Assembly (NCBI GenBank): GCA_032988165.1
Contig: JANTQF010000591.1
Coordinates: 1 to 10,953, forward strand
DNA from: Emmonsiellopsis sp. PD_33
Lineage: Eukaryota; Ascomycota; Eurotiomycetes; Onygenales; Ajellomycetaceae
Reading direction: 5' to 3'
DNA: 10,953 bases
Of this stretch, positions 1-8,460 are shown in pieces. The stretch's first letter is position 1, and each line of letters begins with the position of its first letter. The translations under genes were made by a program, and so were the position numbers. Below the pieces are notes generated by a model. That model did no database searches and was not told the origin of the DNA. It saw only the letters and a program-made list of their open reading frames with translations.

Positions 1-93
1 ATCGCACTACATGTTTATAACCACGATAGTTGGTTTTATTTCCTATTACGTGTGTTTGTGTTTATTATCAACCATTCTTTTCTTAGTTTTATA

Positions 94-187
94 CCCCCCC
101 CCCCCCAGTTTTTTGTTTTTTTATTTATTTTTCTGTTATGATCCATTATTAAAAAAAAAAAAAAAAAAAAAAGGGGGGGGGGGGGGG
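94..187. repeat. C13 / T-rich / A22 / G15 imperfect inverted repeat
   Basis: A run of 13 C (94-106) is followed by a T-rich stretch (109-133), then after a short gap by 22 A (151-172) and 15 G (173-187). Read as two arms, the C run can pair with the G run and the T-rich stretch with the A run, giving a long imperfect stem around a loop near 134-150. The right arm is a pure purine tract of 37 bases. Whether this is a biological structure or chance juxtaposition of slippage-prone runs is open. Confidence 0.6.
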
Positions 188-230
188 TAGGCTGACAAAA
201 AACATACACTTTTATTTTTCCTGCCTCTCT

Positions 231-257
231 CTTCTTCTTCTTCTTCTTCTTCTTCTT
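231..257 (+). repeat. (CTT)9 microsatellite
   Basis: Nine perfect CTT units, preceded by a short CT run, so the pyrimidine tract begins near 221. No reading frame uses it. It is a typical fungal trinucleotide microsatellite. Confidence 0.95.
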
Positions 258-437
258 ATACAGCTAGTTAGTTATAGTTTAGCTAGAGACTTTTTTCATT
301 TAAATGTTGTTTGAATTTGGCTTATCAAGCTAAGTTAAGTAAGTGAAGTGACTGAGCTGAGTGATGTTTAAGAAGGGAGGCAGGTGGGTAGGGAGTAAAA
401 AATTCTAAAATAATATAGTATAGTATGGGGAAAGAAA

Positions 438-457
438 GGGAAGGGAAGGGAAGGGAA
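438..457 (+). repeat. (GGGAA)4 with G-quadruplex pattern
   Basis: Four GGGAA units give four GGG runs separated by AA (438-455), which meets the canonical intramolecular G-quadruplex pattern on the + strand. A further GGGG lies just upstream at 427-430. No adjacent gene gives it an obvious role. Confidence 0.8.
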
Positions 458-693
458 AGTGAAATAGTCATAGGGGTCATGGGGTCATGTAGTTAGTTAT
501 GGGACTTATTTGTTTCGTTGGCACGTAACAATGTATGTACATACATACATAGCAATGGCAATAACAAATGGATGGATAGGTAGGTAGGTAGATGGATGGA
601 TGGATAAACTGAGCGAGTAAAGGGGTATATATTTATATTTATATATATATATATATAGCAAACACCCTAGACCAGGGCCAGGGTTAAGTAAGG

Positions 694-728
694 AGTGTAG
701 TGTAGTGTAGTGTAGTGTAGTGTAGTGT
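694..728 (+). repeat. (AGTGT)7 pentanucleotide repeat
   Basis: Seven exact AGTGT units, decaying at the right edge into AGTAG and AGCAG variants (to about 745). The decay at one end is the usual look of an ageing tandem array. No open frame passes through it. Confidence 0.95.
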
Positions 729-1289
729 AGAGTAGAGCAGAGCAGACAAGAAATATCATCCCGCAGCTACCCCGGGGCCGATGCGGTTGGGTTCATGGGA
801 GGGGTGGATTGGAAGCATCTTCCAATGTAATCGATCTATATGGGGAAAAGGGAGGGGGTGAGGTAAGTTAGGTTGGTACTTGGATAGTTACTTAACAGTT
901 CGGCCTCCCCTTCCCCTTTCTCAGAGTCTCAGGGGGAGAAGGGGAATATTATACCATCTATATACATACATACCTCACACCAGTTCATTCCCCTTTTACT
1001 CCTTCTTCTTCCCTTCTCAGCCACTGGTGTTGCTGTTTCCCTCCTTCGTAGGATTCGGCCACCGCGGCTTTCTCTCTTTATTTGGCAATTCTTGTTTTCT
1101 GTTGTCTTTTTTCTTGGGGGTATCTGTTTTTTTCTTGGGGGTGGGGCGTGGCTTTTGCTCCGGGAGGTGTTGGCGCTCTTTTTTGCCGGAGGGGCCGTTG
1201 GTGACGCCTGGTGCCATTTTTGTGCCGGGGGGGGAGAGGTTGGGTTGATTTGTTGGTTGGTTGGTTGGTTGTGGGGTATAGATAGGAGA

Positions 1290-1307
1290 GGGGAGGGGTG
1301 GGGTGGG
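1290..1307 (+). other. G-quadruplex motif with single-base loops
   Basis: Three GGGG runs and one GGG run are separated by single bases (A, T, T). Single-base loops are known to give very stable parallel quadruplexes. The tract is isolated from any gene I can support. Confidence 0.75.
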
Positions 1308-3335
1308 AGGTTGTTTGTTTGTGGATGGGATGGTAGAGGGAGGTAGAAGGAGAAAAGAAGAGCAAGAAATGATTATTCTCTGTTGGCTCTTTTTCTTGTC
1401 GTTTCTCGTTTGACCCGGGGATTGAGGCTCTAGATTGATGATGGCAGGTGTAGCTGATAGAACCTTATACCACCAGCCTAGAGCGGGAGGGAGAGAGGGT
1501 TATATACCCTTTCCTCCCCTCTCGCCTCGTCTTCATCTGGCCATCTGCTCCAGCCTTGTGCGTGGGCATTCAGTCTTGGAAACGGAGCCATCCTCAGCCT
1601 TGCGTTCCCCCCCTCATTCTCCCTCATTATTTAAAGGAGCAAATGAAGAGGGCATTAGGAGTACGTGAGGGCTGTCATGATTCGATGGCTTGCATGGATA
1701 TGAGAGCGTTGATAGGGGATGTCAAGGAAGCATCCCTAACTAGGTAACTTCTCCCATGTAGACGTCAACAGGCGAATATTTCCTCTTTGGGGAGCAAGTT
1801 GGGGGTTGCCGAGGCCATTCAGTGGCTAGGGGGGGCTTAGGTCGCAAGGCTGCCATTGCTGCGTAGTTATGTGAGTGCAGGTTGGTTGGACGGGGAGATA
1901 GGGCAAGGCTGCCAAGCTGTCATGTCTTGATAGTGTTGAGTCCATGGGGACTTTATTCTTTGTAGCACCAGCCTGATGGTCCATGGATCTCTGATGGGGT
2001 GTGCATGATGGATGGGTTGAGGGCGGAGGGTTTATGCATACCTGTAAGGTTCGTATAGTCTGGTCTGCAAGGAGATTTTTGAGTAGATGAGGTCAGCAGG
2101 AGAGCATTGTTTTTTGGTGGTGTTTGTTTAATCTGATAAACCGGCAAATAAATAGACAGTAAATGGCTTCCCATGTACCAGCGCTTGTTCGCCCACGACT
2201 GTGCTAGAGATGAGTATGGGTCAGGAAAGGCATTGGATAGAAGGAGCGTAGTGATTTCTAGACGGCTTCAAGTGAGCGGAAGCCAGGCCCTTCATCTAGT
2301 GTTTAAACTGGTGATTAACTATTCCTTGTTGGCCATGGGATGCATTCGCATAGCAGGACAAGGAGGGTAGTTTGGCATCTGTGGATTGTATCCTGAAATT
2401 GGATGTGCATGTATGGTTGTGATGGAGAGGATAGAATCCCACCCCCCGAGCAGTTCATGCGTAGAAAACAGAGTCCAATGCTGGAGATGGTTGCTGTCTT
2501 TCCTGTTTACCTGGCTATTCCATATAGGAGAAAAACTGAAGATTTATTATTTCTTTACCTTGGTTGTTGAAATTCAGGAATAAACTTCGATGGCCAGTTA
2601 TCAAAGGCGAGTTTTGGCAACCAGCCAATATTTAATGCATACCATGTGGGGTAAATTAAATGGAGGCAAAGACATCCATGGACAGGAAGAGAGGAGTCGA
2701 ATAAAAATGGAATCTTCTCGGTGAGGGTGACGATACATCATCTCCCGATCTGACATGTCGCAACACACTCGACGATCTGACGACAAAGAAAAAAGTAAAA
2801 AAAAAGACTGAAGAATCGCCGAAGAATCCAAGAATCTTCATCCGCCTGGCTGCCCCTGGCAGATCTCATCACGCTTTCCACGCACGGCAGATGGCATCAT
2901 GGATCGCGTCAGGATCAGGGATCGGATGGGTGGCGTGTGTGGCTTTGATCAGCGATTCATCTCCCGCCAGCCCACCCCCTTTTTCTCTATATTTTGCCCC
3001 CCAGGAATCGAGATCCGAGTCGAGAAATGTCGATCTTGATTCGTATTTTTTTTCTGTTTTGCCGAGCAGGGGAATCGCGAGATGTGGATTTTGCTTTTCT
3101 CTCGACCCCATTTTCCGTTGTCTTTTCTGCCTGTGGAAGTTGGAATTGGTTTATTAGGAAGAGAAGAGGTGAGAGAGGCAGGGTTCGGGGATTTTAATTA
3201 TGGTATTATTAGTTTATCCCATGGTTACACGCGACATTTCCGTGCTGTTCATTAAATAAAAATACCCGCTAACTAACTATTCCTTGTTTACCGTCTCGCC
3301 TGAAGGATGAAAGTAAACTACATGGATAAACCTCG

Positions 3336-3391
3336 GGTGGCTCCGTCCTCACATCTCTGGTCGACTATCTATGGGGCGGTATGGAGCCACT
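3336..3391. other. 11-bp hairpin in noncoding DNA
   Basis: Bases 3336-3346 can pair with 3381-3391. The core GTGGCTCC (3337-3344) and GGAGCCAC (3383-3390) match perfectly, extended by two G-U pairs and one A-U pair in RNA. The loop is 34 bases. CTATCT (3365-3370) in the loop is complementary to AGATAG (3394-3399) just beyond the stem, a pseudoknot-like order. No terminator-type T run follows and no known RNA family is recognised. Confidence 0.45.
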
Positions 3392-4027
3392 GGAGATAGA
3401 CTCGGATAGAGCAGACTATTTGACGATGATTCCATCTGCTATTGAGTTTGGCGGGCGAGGGGGATGCGTGCACTATTTGAACGATGCGGGGGGGTGAAAT
3501 GGGTCATGGCTGGGGAGACAGGCTAGAGATGAGGATAGAGATTTGAATACACGCAACTAATCAACTTAACCAAACTAACGAACCAGCTAACCTCGGGGCC
3601 AGGGGGAATCCGCCGACACTGGCAATAATAATGCATGGATGGAGACTCGAGAGACGCCAGGGACCAGCAGCAAACGGGAGATTGTCTCCCCTGATCTGCC
3701 CTGTACGGAATATCCAGCTAACGTTTTCTTTTTCTCTGTCCTCTTCTTCTTCTTGTTCTCCACGCCAACCAGCCTGAACTTTGAACACCTCCTCACTGTC
3801 AGACTTCAGGCCATCACCAACCCAACCCGTGCAACATCTCCTTGAAACACGCCTGCTTTGGGTTCCAACCAGCCCCGCGTCCTGACACATTTTCTCTCCG
3901 ACCGCCTTTCTGCTCCCCGTGCGTCCCTTCGCTCTGCGGCCCTCCCCCGGCCTCCCTCTCCCTCTCCCTGGGGTCCTGTGTCCTCTTTGTGCTGACTGGA
4001 GCGTCCACAGGTTGCACACTGTGCCAC

Positions 4028-4075
4028 ATGTGCTGCATGCTCACCCACGTTGTTTCTTGTCTGGTTCGATGCTGA
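4028..4075 (+). other. Upstream ORF 1 (15 codons)
   Basis: ATG at 4028 opens a 15-codon frame ending at TGA 4073-4075, with four cysteines. It overlaps the start of the next upstream ORF by seven bases. It would matter for translation of the downstream gene only if the mRNA begins upstream of it, which the sequence does not show. Confidence 0.3.
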
Positions 4076-4221
4076 GCCGTGGTTCCCGGCGCTTTACCCT
4101 TCTCCCCTCGCCGTGGTTCGTCGGATCCAGTTGCGTCGTGCTTCGGAGCTTGCGCCGTGGTAGCAACTCTGTACAAAAACCCCAATTCCCAACCAACAAC
4201 ATCCCCACCGGCTGTTCCTGA
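4069..4221 (+). other. Upstream ORF 2 (50 codons)
   Basis: ATG at 4069 opens a 50-codon frame closing at TGA 4219-4221. Its peptide is basic and has no recognisable domain. It lies wholly upstream of the 4492 start and could reduce initiation there if present in the mRNA. An intron or later transcription start could remove it. Confidence 0.3.
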
Positions 4222-4279
4222 ACCCTCTTGTTTACCTTTTCACCTGGTGCCGTCATTTCTACGCGCCTCCCGCTCTGTG

Positions 4280-4315
4280 ATGCTGCAGACCGATATCCCC
4301 CCCGCCTTCAATTAA
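4280..4315 (+). other. Upstream ORF 3 (11 codons)
   Basis: ATG at 4280 begins an 11-codon peptide (MLQTDIPPAFN) ended by TAA 4313-4315, 176 bases before the main start. Being the nearest to the main start, it is the one most likely to sit in the mature leader. Confidence 0.4.
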
Positions 4316-4491
4316 CCGTCCAGCCGAACCTCTAAAAAGGAATATAACTGGCTTGCGGAAAAAGAAAAAAAAAAGTGCGGTTCCAGTTCCGTTTGCCTGC
4401 AGCCCTCACGTCCTGCCGGCGGATCTAGGCGGAAATACAAACACGATCGTTTGGGCTCCTGCAAAAAGGAACCAAAACGAGGAGGGGAGAC

Positions 4492-7350
4492 ATGTCCCAA
4501 CACCAATCGGTGGCCTTGCCCATCCCGCATCGGATCTCGAGTGTTTCAAGAACTTCTTCAAACGAACTACTGTCCCGCAAATCCAGCCGATCGCCTTTAT
4601 CCGGGCTCGATAGCATTCTCGCTAAACACCAGCACGCCAATCAGCTGGAGCTCGCCTCGCCAAAACTGGGGATCAACAATAATATTCTCGTCGATAACGA
4701 ATACAGGAGGAAATACAACAAAGCAAGTCGCATAAGAGGGGAAATACCGTCCGACAGAAGCCCTGCTGTGGATGGAGCCCTGAGCACGAGAGTGGCGGAC
4801 ACCGGTACTATCCCGCAGAAGAGGGAATTGCGCCCACGGGCCTCGTCCCCTCTCCTCGGCCAGAGATTCCAAACTCAATCTCACGACCCCCTCCCTCCCC
4901 TTGATGCAAAGACAAAATACGCCCTGCATTCCTCCGAGTCAACGTCCACCCTCCGGTCATCCCAGAGTCCTTTGGCATCGCCTTCGGTTGTTTCACTGCA
5001 GACGCAGAAGCAGGCCTATCTACCGGCATCTTCCTCCACAGATCTACCGTTTAGGACTGCCTTGCTCCCTGGTTCCCAGTCTGAAGTTAACCTCTCCGAC
5101 CTCGAACAGTTACAGCCTTATTTAGAAGACCAGAGGAATTCAAAACCCAAGCATCGCCCTCCAATGATCGACCTATCGAAGTTATTCCCTAAACCGAGCG
5201 AGCCCGCCGTCCGTCCTCCCATTCCCCTCTTATCCCCGCAGCGAATGACAATGTCTCCGTCTCCTGTTTCCGTGCGATCTGATGGCTCCTTTGGACGGAA
5301 AATGAGCCGCACCGGCAATAAATTGACCAAATCTCCTAGTAGCAAGGAGCTAGCGGCCTTGCGCAAACAACACCAACAACGCCAGGAATATTCTCAATCG
5401 CAAACCGAATTACCTTTGTCCCGCGCATCGCAGGCAGCACAGTATCCGCAGCCTTCTCTCCAGCAAAAGCGACAGGAGATGGAGAGAAGAGAGCGAGAGG
5501 AGAGAGAGCGGTACTATCAACAGCAGAAGCGGGAGCAGCAGATGCAAGAAGAAGAGCAAAGACGCAAACAACAGGAGCAGGAACAATATTACCAGCGTCA
5601 GAGACAGGAGAAACGAATACAGGAGGAGAAGAGGCGGCAGGAAGAACAAGAGAGACGGAGACAGCAGGAGGCACAAGAGAAAAGAAGACTACAGGAAGAA
5701 CAGAGACGGGAGCTAGAGTCCCGTGAACGTCAAAAACAGGAGAAACAAAAAGAGTTGAGGAACAAGCAGCTCCGACAGTCACAGCACAAGCCGCTGGGCG
5801 CCCAAAACTACCAGTTCCCATTCCAGGAAAAGCGTCACACGTTTCAACGGAAGGCCCCTGTTGAATGGTTTGATGGTCCACAAGGTCAAGTCAGTAGCGA
5901 TGATGAGGACGAGGAGGAGGACCAATTCACGCAGTATAGTTACCGCACGGCCCCTGCACTGCAGGCTGTGCCCCAGCGATCGGGATATTCGCGAGACCCC
6001 AGTATGCGGGCAAGCGTGCTTTCGAATGCGAGGAGCGAGATTTCGAGAGCATCGAGTCGAACATTAATACTATCGTCTGCGGAATCTGTGAGGAAGCTTA
6101 CCGAATTCCCAACCAGCCCGACCCCGCTCAGCCCTGCAACCAGCAAATTGAATTCGCATTATGACTGGGACTTTGGCAGTACTCCTACGCTATCTCCTGG
6201 ACCCGGTTCAACAACGTTGTCCAGGAAGAGCAGTAGGCTCACTCTAGACAAGTCCAACCTTACCGAAGCCAGCGTGCTTTGCCTTTCTTCGTCGGAAGAT
6301 GAAGATGAGGAAGAAGAGGAGGTACCTCTACCGAGCCAGAGGCGCATACGTGATAGTATTGCTACATTCGACGAAGGGGCATCTGAAGAAATCTTCACAG
6401 CCAAAGTTATTCCCTCATCTCGGCGTCCTTCAGTTGCTAAGATCAGGAATGGGAATACGCAACCCGTCCGACCCTCGAGGCCGACTGAAAGGAAACAACC
6501 AACTTCCCGCGAACATTCGGCTTCGTCGAGCGTGAGATCCCCACACTTCCGTCCCCCCAGCTCAATCCCTACAATCTCGGAACCCGAGAGCCCCCCACCC
6601 CTCCCAGCCTCATCTACCGCCTCGACTTTTGATTTCCAGCTTCCACCCTCACGGAAGAGCAACTACCAGTCTCCGCCACCCGCAAACCGGCGAAGCCGTG
6701 TCATGGCCGTGACCAGACAAGAAGAGCACCTATTGGAAGTCATCCGAAGACACAAGGGCAATATGCCTCCTAGCTACTTGGCCGGCGGAGACTCCCTTGC
6801 CCCTGAACCATCCGCACCCCAAAAGTCCCCCTCATCAATATCTACCAGCCAACCAAGCTACTCGTCCTCCCAAAGCCGCACCGCCGACACCTCGTTCCTC
6901 ACTCTGAGCCCCAGCCTCCCACACCCCCGCAAGAGCCCCCTCGCCTACCACGCGCCAGATAACACACTGGCCGCCGCCTCCGCCGAAAGCGACAGCTCCA
7001 TGCCCCTTTCCCGCTCCGCGCTCTCCGAAAACTCCAACCCATCTCCGCGCATCAGTCTTGTGCACTCAGACACCCTCCCCTCCCCATCGACCAGCTGGAC
7101 ATCCCCGCGCACCCCAACGCTAACGCACCATCATCTCCCACCGCGCAACGGGCACGTACCGCCGCCGTTCCCATCGCCATCCACTATTCCGGATACCAGA
7201 CGGCATTCGCGGACGCGGACGGATAGTTCGAGCGCGATGGTGTTTGGGGAGGCGGATGACGATGGTAAGAGTCCTGGGGGCAGTAGTGATCTGCCGATTT
7301 GGGCGCTGGGGTGGAGTACGGAGACGCCTGGATTGGCAGTTGTGCATTGA
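4492..7350 (+). CDS. Ser/Pro-rich, mostly disordered coiled-coil protein (uncharacterised)
   Basis: A single exon encodes 952 residues of unknown function. The start is the first ATG after an in-frame TAG at 4426-4428 and has G at -3. The N-terminal third (1-290) is Ser/Pro-rich with many SP and basic-X-Ser sites. Residues about 285-430 form a highly charged Gln/Glu/Arg coiled coil with recurrent QEE, RRQ and EKR blocks. Two acidic patches follow: SSDDEDEEED (468-477) and SSSEDEDEEEEE (599-610). PKA-like sites include RKS (578-580), RRPS (644-647) and RRHS (903-906), and TP/SP sites cluster at 541-550. A predicted amphipathic helix (737-758, around TRQEEHLLEVIRR) and a hydrophobic end (DLPIWALGW, 933-941) stand out as ordered islands. 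No signal peptide, membrane span or catalytic motif is seen. Architecture suggests a cytoplasmic or nuclear scaffold regulated by phosphorylation, which is inference. Its length, open frame and clean bias make it a real gene; the role is open. Confidence 0.9.
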   Translation: MSQHQSVALPIPHRISSVSRTSSNELLSRKSSRSPLSGLDSILAKHQHANQLELASPKLGINNNILVDNEYRRKYNKASRIRGEIPSDRSPAVDGALSTRVADTGTIPQKRELRPRASSPLLGQRFQTQSHDPLPPLDAKTKYALHSSESTSTLRSSQSPLASPSVVSLQTQKQAYLPASSSTDLPFRTALLPGSQSEVNLSDLEQLQPYLEDQRNSKPKHRPPMIDLSKLFPKPSEPAVRPPIPLLSPQRMTMSPSPVSVRSDGSFGRKMSRTGNKLTKSPSSKELAALRKQHQQRQEYSQSQTELPLSRASQAAQYPQPSLQQKRQEMERREREERERYYQQQKREQQMQEEEQRRKQQEQEQYYQRQRQEKRIQEEKRRQEEQERRRQQEAQEKRRLQEEQRRELESRERQKQEKQKELRNKQLRQSQHKPLGAQNYQFPFQEKRHTFQRKAPVEWFDGPQGQVSSDDEDEEEDQFTQYSYRTAPALQAVPQRSGYSRDPSMRASVLSNARSEISRASSRTLILSSAESVRKLTEFPTSPTPLSPATSKLNSHYDWDFGSTPTLSPGPGSTTLSRKSSRLTLDKSNLTEASVLCLSSSEDEDEEEEEVPLPSQRRIRDSIATFDEGASEEIFTAKVIPSSRRPSVAKIRNGNTQPVRPSRPTERKQPTSREHSASSSVRSPHFRPPSSIPTISEPESPPPLPASSTASTFDFQLPPSRKSNYQSPPPANRRSRVMAVTRQEEHLLEVIRRHKGNMPPSYLAGGDSLAPEPSAPQKSPSSISTSQPSYSSSQSRTADTSFLTLSPSLPHPRKSPLAYHAPDNTLAAASAESDSSMPLSRSALSENSNPSPRISLVHSDTLPSPSTSWTSPRTPTLTHHHLPPRNGHVPPPFPSPSTIPDTRRHSRTRTDSSSAMVFGEADDDGKSPGGSSDLPIWALGWSTETPGLAVVH
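5461..5782 (+). other. Coiled-coil coding segment, CAG/GAG/AGA-rich
   Basis: This segment encodes roughly residues 324-430. It is built from CAG, CAA, GAG, GAA, AGA and CGG codons with few interruptions, so the + strand is strongly purine-rich. Codon choice varies, so it is not a young trinucleotide expansion. Its opposite strand has artificially long open frames rich in Leu, Ser and Pro, which should not be taken as genes. Confidence 0.8.
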
Positions 7351-8460
7351 GCCAAGACTATATAACTACCTTTCTTTTGTCCATTTCCTCCCTTTTTACA
7401 TTTTCTTATACATACATATCATGATTCACCACCACTGGCTCTTCCGTCTCACTATTTCTTCTTGCTCTATCGTAATTATTTATCCGCATACCTCTCCCTC
7501 TCCCCCCCTCCTTGTGGTTTTTTGCTTTTAAGTGGGTCTCGGGGCTTTTCCCTCTATCTCCACCAACAACGACGTCTTAACGCATTTCCTTGTTTCCCCT
7601 TCTCCCCATCTTTTATACCCATATTACCCATTGTAATACTATATCAACAATCTCTCACATCATTCCCTTTCGTTTCCCTCTTTTTCTTCGGGACGGATAA
7701 CATCTATACATACCTCACTTCCAGTCCACCCTTTTGTTTTGCAGATGGATGGATGGATATATAAACGTTTCAATGTTCTGTTCGCTATTATACCATTACT
7801 CTTTCTCCTTGTTACTACTTCTGGGGGGATCCATATCCTTTTCTTTTTTATATGTGTATGTGTATTATATATTATTTTAATTTAGGGCTGAGGGGGGGAG
7901 GGGAATGAGTGAATATGAATTCACCTCTAGATGAACAAATGACTTGTAGATAATATATAAAATAAGTATATATCGGCGGCTGTCGTGGCATGCATGGTCA
8001 CATGGATGGGTTGGCCAATTATCTTGCTGGAGAGGGGTGCGCGGCAACAGGGCGGTTAAGGGCCTGTCAACTTGGCTGGGTAGGTATGGACTATGGAGGA
8101 ATGAGGCTGTGGGTTTTTATTCTCCTTATTTAACTATTAGTTGGTTGGATATAACTACTACCTAACTATTTAGCCAGGGATCAAGGTAGGCAGGGAGCTG
8201 GATGTTTGTTACTAGTAGTATGTGCAAGCGATGAACTAACTAAGTAACTTATATAAACAATGTTGGGCCTTTATCTGCAGTTGGGGGTTGGTTAGAACTA
8301 GTTGTGGGTAGAGGTAACTATGTTAACTCTCTACCCTGCCATCCATCCATTCCCAAGCAGAGAGAATGAGATGAGACGGATGGATGCATGCAAGAAGCGG
8401 TCAGGCGGTCCAGCCACAGCCCGAACTACACCAGGCCCGGCTTGGCGGGACTAGGTTCGC
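7351..8460. other. 3' flank of the coiled-coil gene and intergenic DNA
   Basis: Right after the TGA at 7348-7350 the sequence becomes T- and CT-rich with TACATA-type elements (about 7410-7420), as expected for a fungal 3' untranslated region; no single poly(A) signal is decisive. Further on lie a GGAT run (about 7745-7760), AT-rich DNA (7945-7972), a CCAAT box (8015-8019) and an inverted repeat (8340-8348 with 8378-8386). Short frames here have no protein-like features. Confidence 0.6.
8340..8386. repeat. Inverted repeat of CATCCATCC / GGATGGATG
   Basis: Nine bases at 8340-8348 are the exact reverse complement of 8378-8386, with a 29-base loop. Both arms are pieces of the ATCC/GGAT tetramer common elsewhere in the window, so chance from low complexity is quite possible. 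Confidence 0.6.

Larger units (their letters stand above)
1..760. repeat. Microsatellite-dense intergenic belt
   Basis: No gene is visible here. The stretch carries many unrelated simple repeats: C13 (94-106), A22 followed directly by G15 (151-187), nine CTT units (231-257), four GGGAA units (438-457), mixed GGAT/GGTA tetramers (about 567-606), an AT-rich run (626-657) and seven AGTGT units (694-728). A perfect 16-base palindrome lies at 531-546. Such density fits neutral intergenic DNA of a filamentous fungus. Long homopolymers are also places where sequencing and assembly lengths are unreliable. Confidence 0.85.
761..3500. other. Intergenic region with no supported gene
   Basis: About 2.7 kb with only short open frames on both strands; none has a domain, membrane pattern, exon-like codon bias or splice sites joining it to another frame. 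Contents worth noting are an intron-like signature (863-924), a duplicated T-run/G-run block (1107-1121 and 1127-1141), TTGG repeats near 1253-1271, a strong G-quadruplex motif (1290-1307), a 12-base direct repeat (1844-1855 and 1903-1914) and a hairpin (3336-3391). It could hold a noncoding transcript or distal promoter elements, but the sequence does not prove either. Confidence 0.6.
3501..4491 (+). promoter_or_regulatory. Probable promoter and leader of the coiled-coil gene
   Basis: The stretch turns CT-rich from about 3720, with strong pyrimidine tracts at 3722-3765 and 3890-3970, a common feature upstream of transcription starts in Aspergillus-type genes. A CCAAT pentamer lies at 4182-4186. 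Three short upstream ORFs start at 4028, 4069 and 4280. A leader intron is conceivable from GTGCGT at 3919 to ACAG at 4007-4010 with a CTGAC branch site at 3992-3996, but this rests on short motifs alone. No clear TATA box or start site can be fixed. Confidence 0.5.

Noticed and set aside
880..1248. 122-residue open frame on the + strand
   Set aside because: Low-complexity Phe/Ser/Gly product of T- and G-rich DNA, with no true ATG at the listed start and no protein-like pattern.
3561..4019. 152-residue open frame on the minus strand
   Set aside because: Composition simply mirrors the CT-rich leader of the + strand gene (Arg/Gly/Glu-rich), with no domain and no plausible start or splice context.
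5336..5881. 181-residue open frame on the minus strand
   Set aside because: Antisense shadow of the CAG/GAG-rich coiled coil, giving Leu/Ser/Val/Pro repeats.
6159..6662. 167-residue open frame on the minus strand
   Set aside because: Antisense of the Ser/Pro-rich and acidic part of the coiled-coil gene; its poly-Ser run is the complement of the acidic codons.
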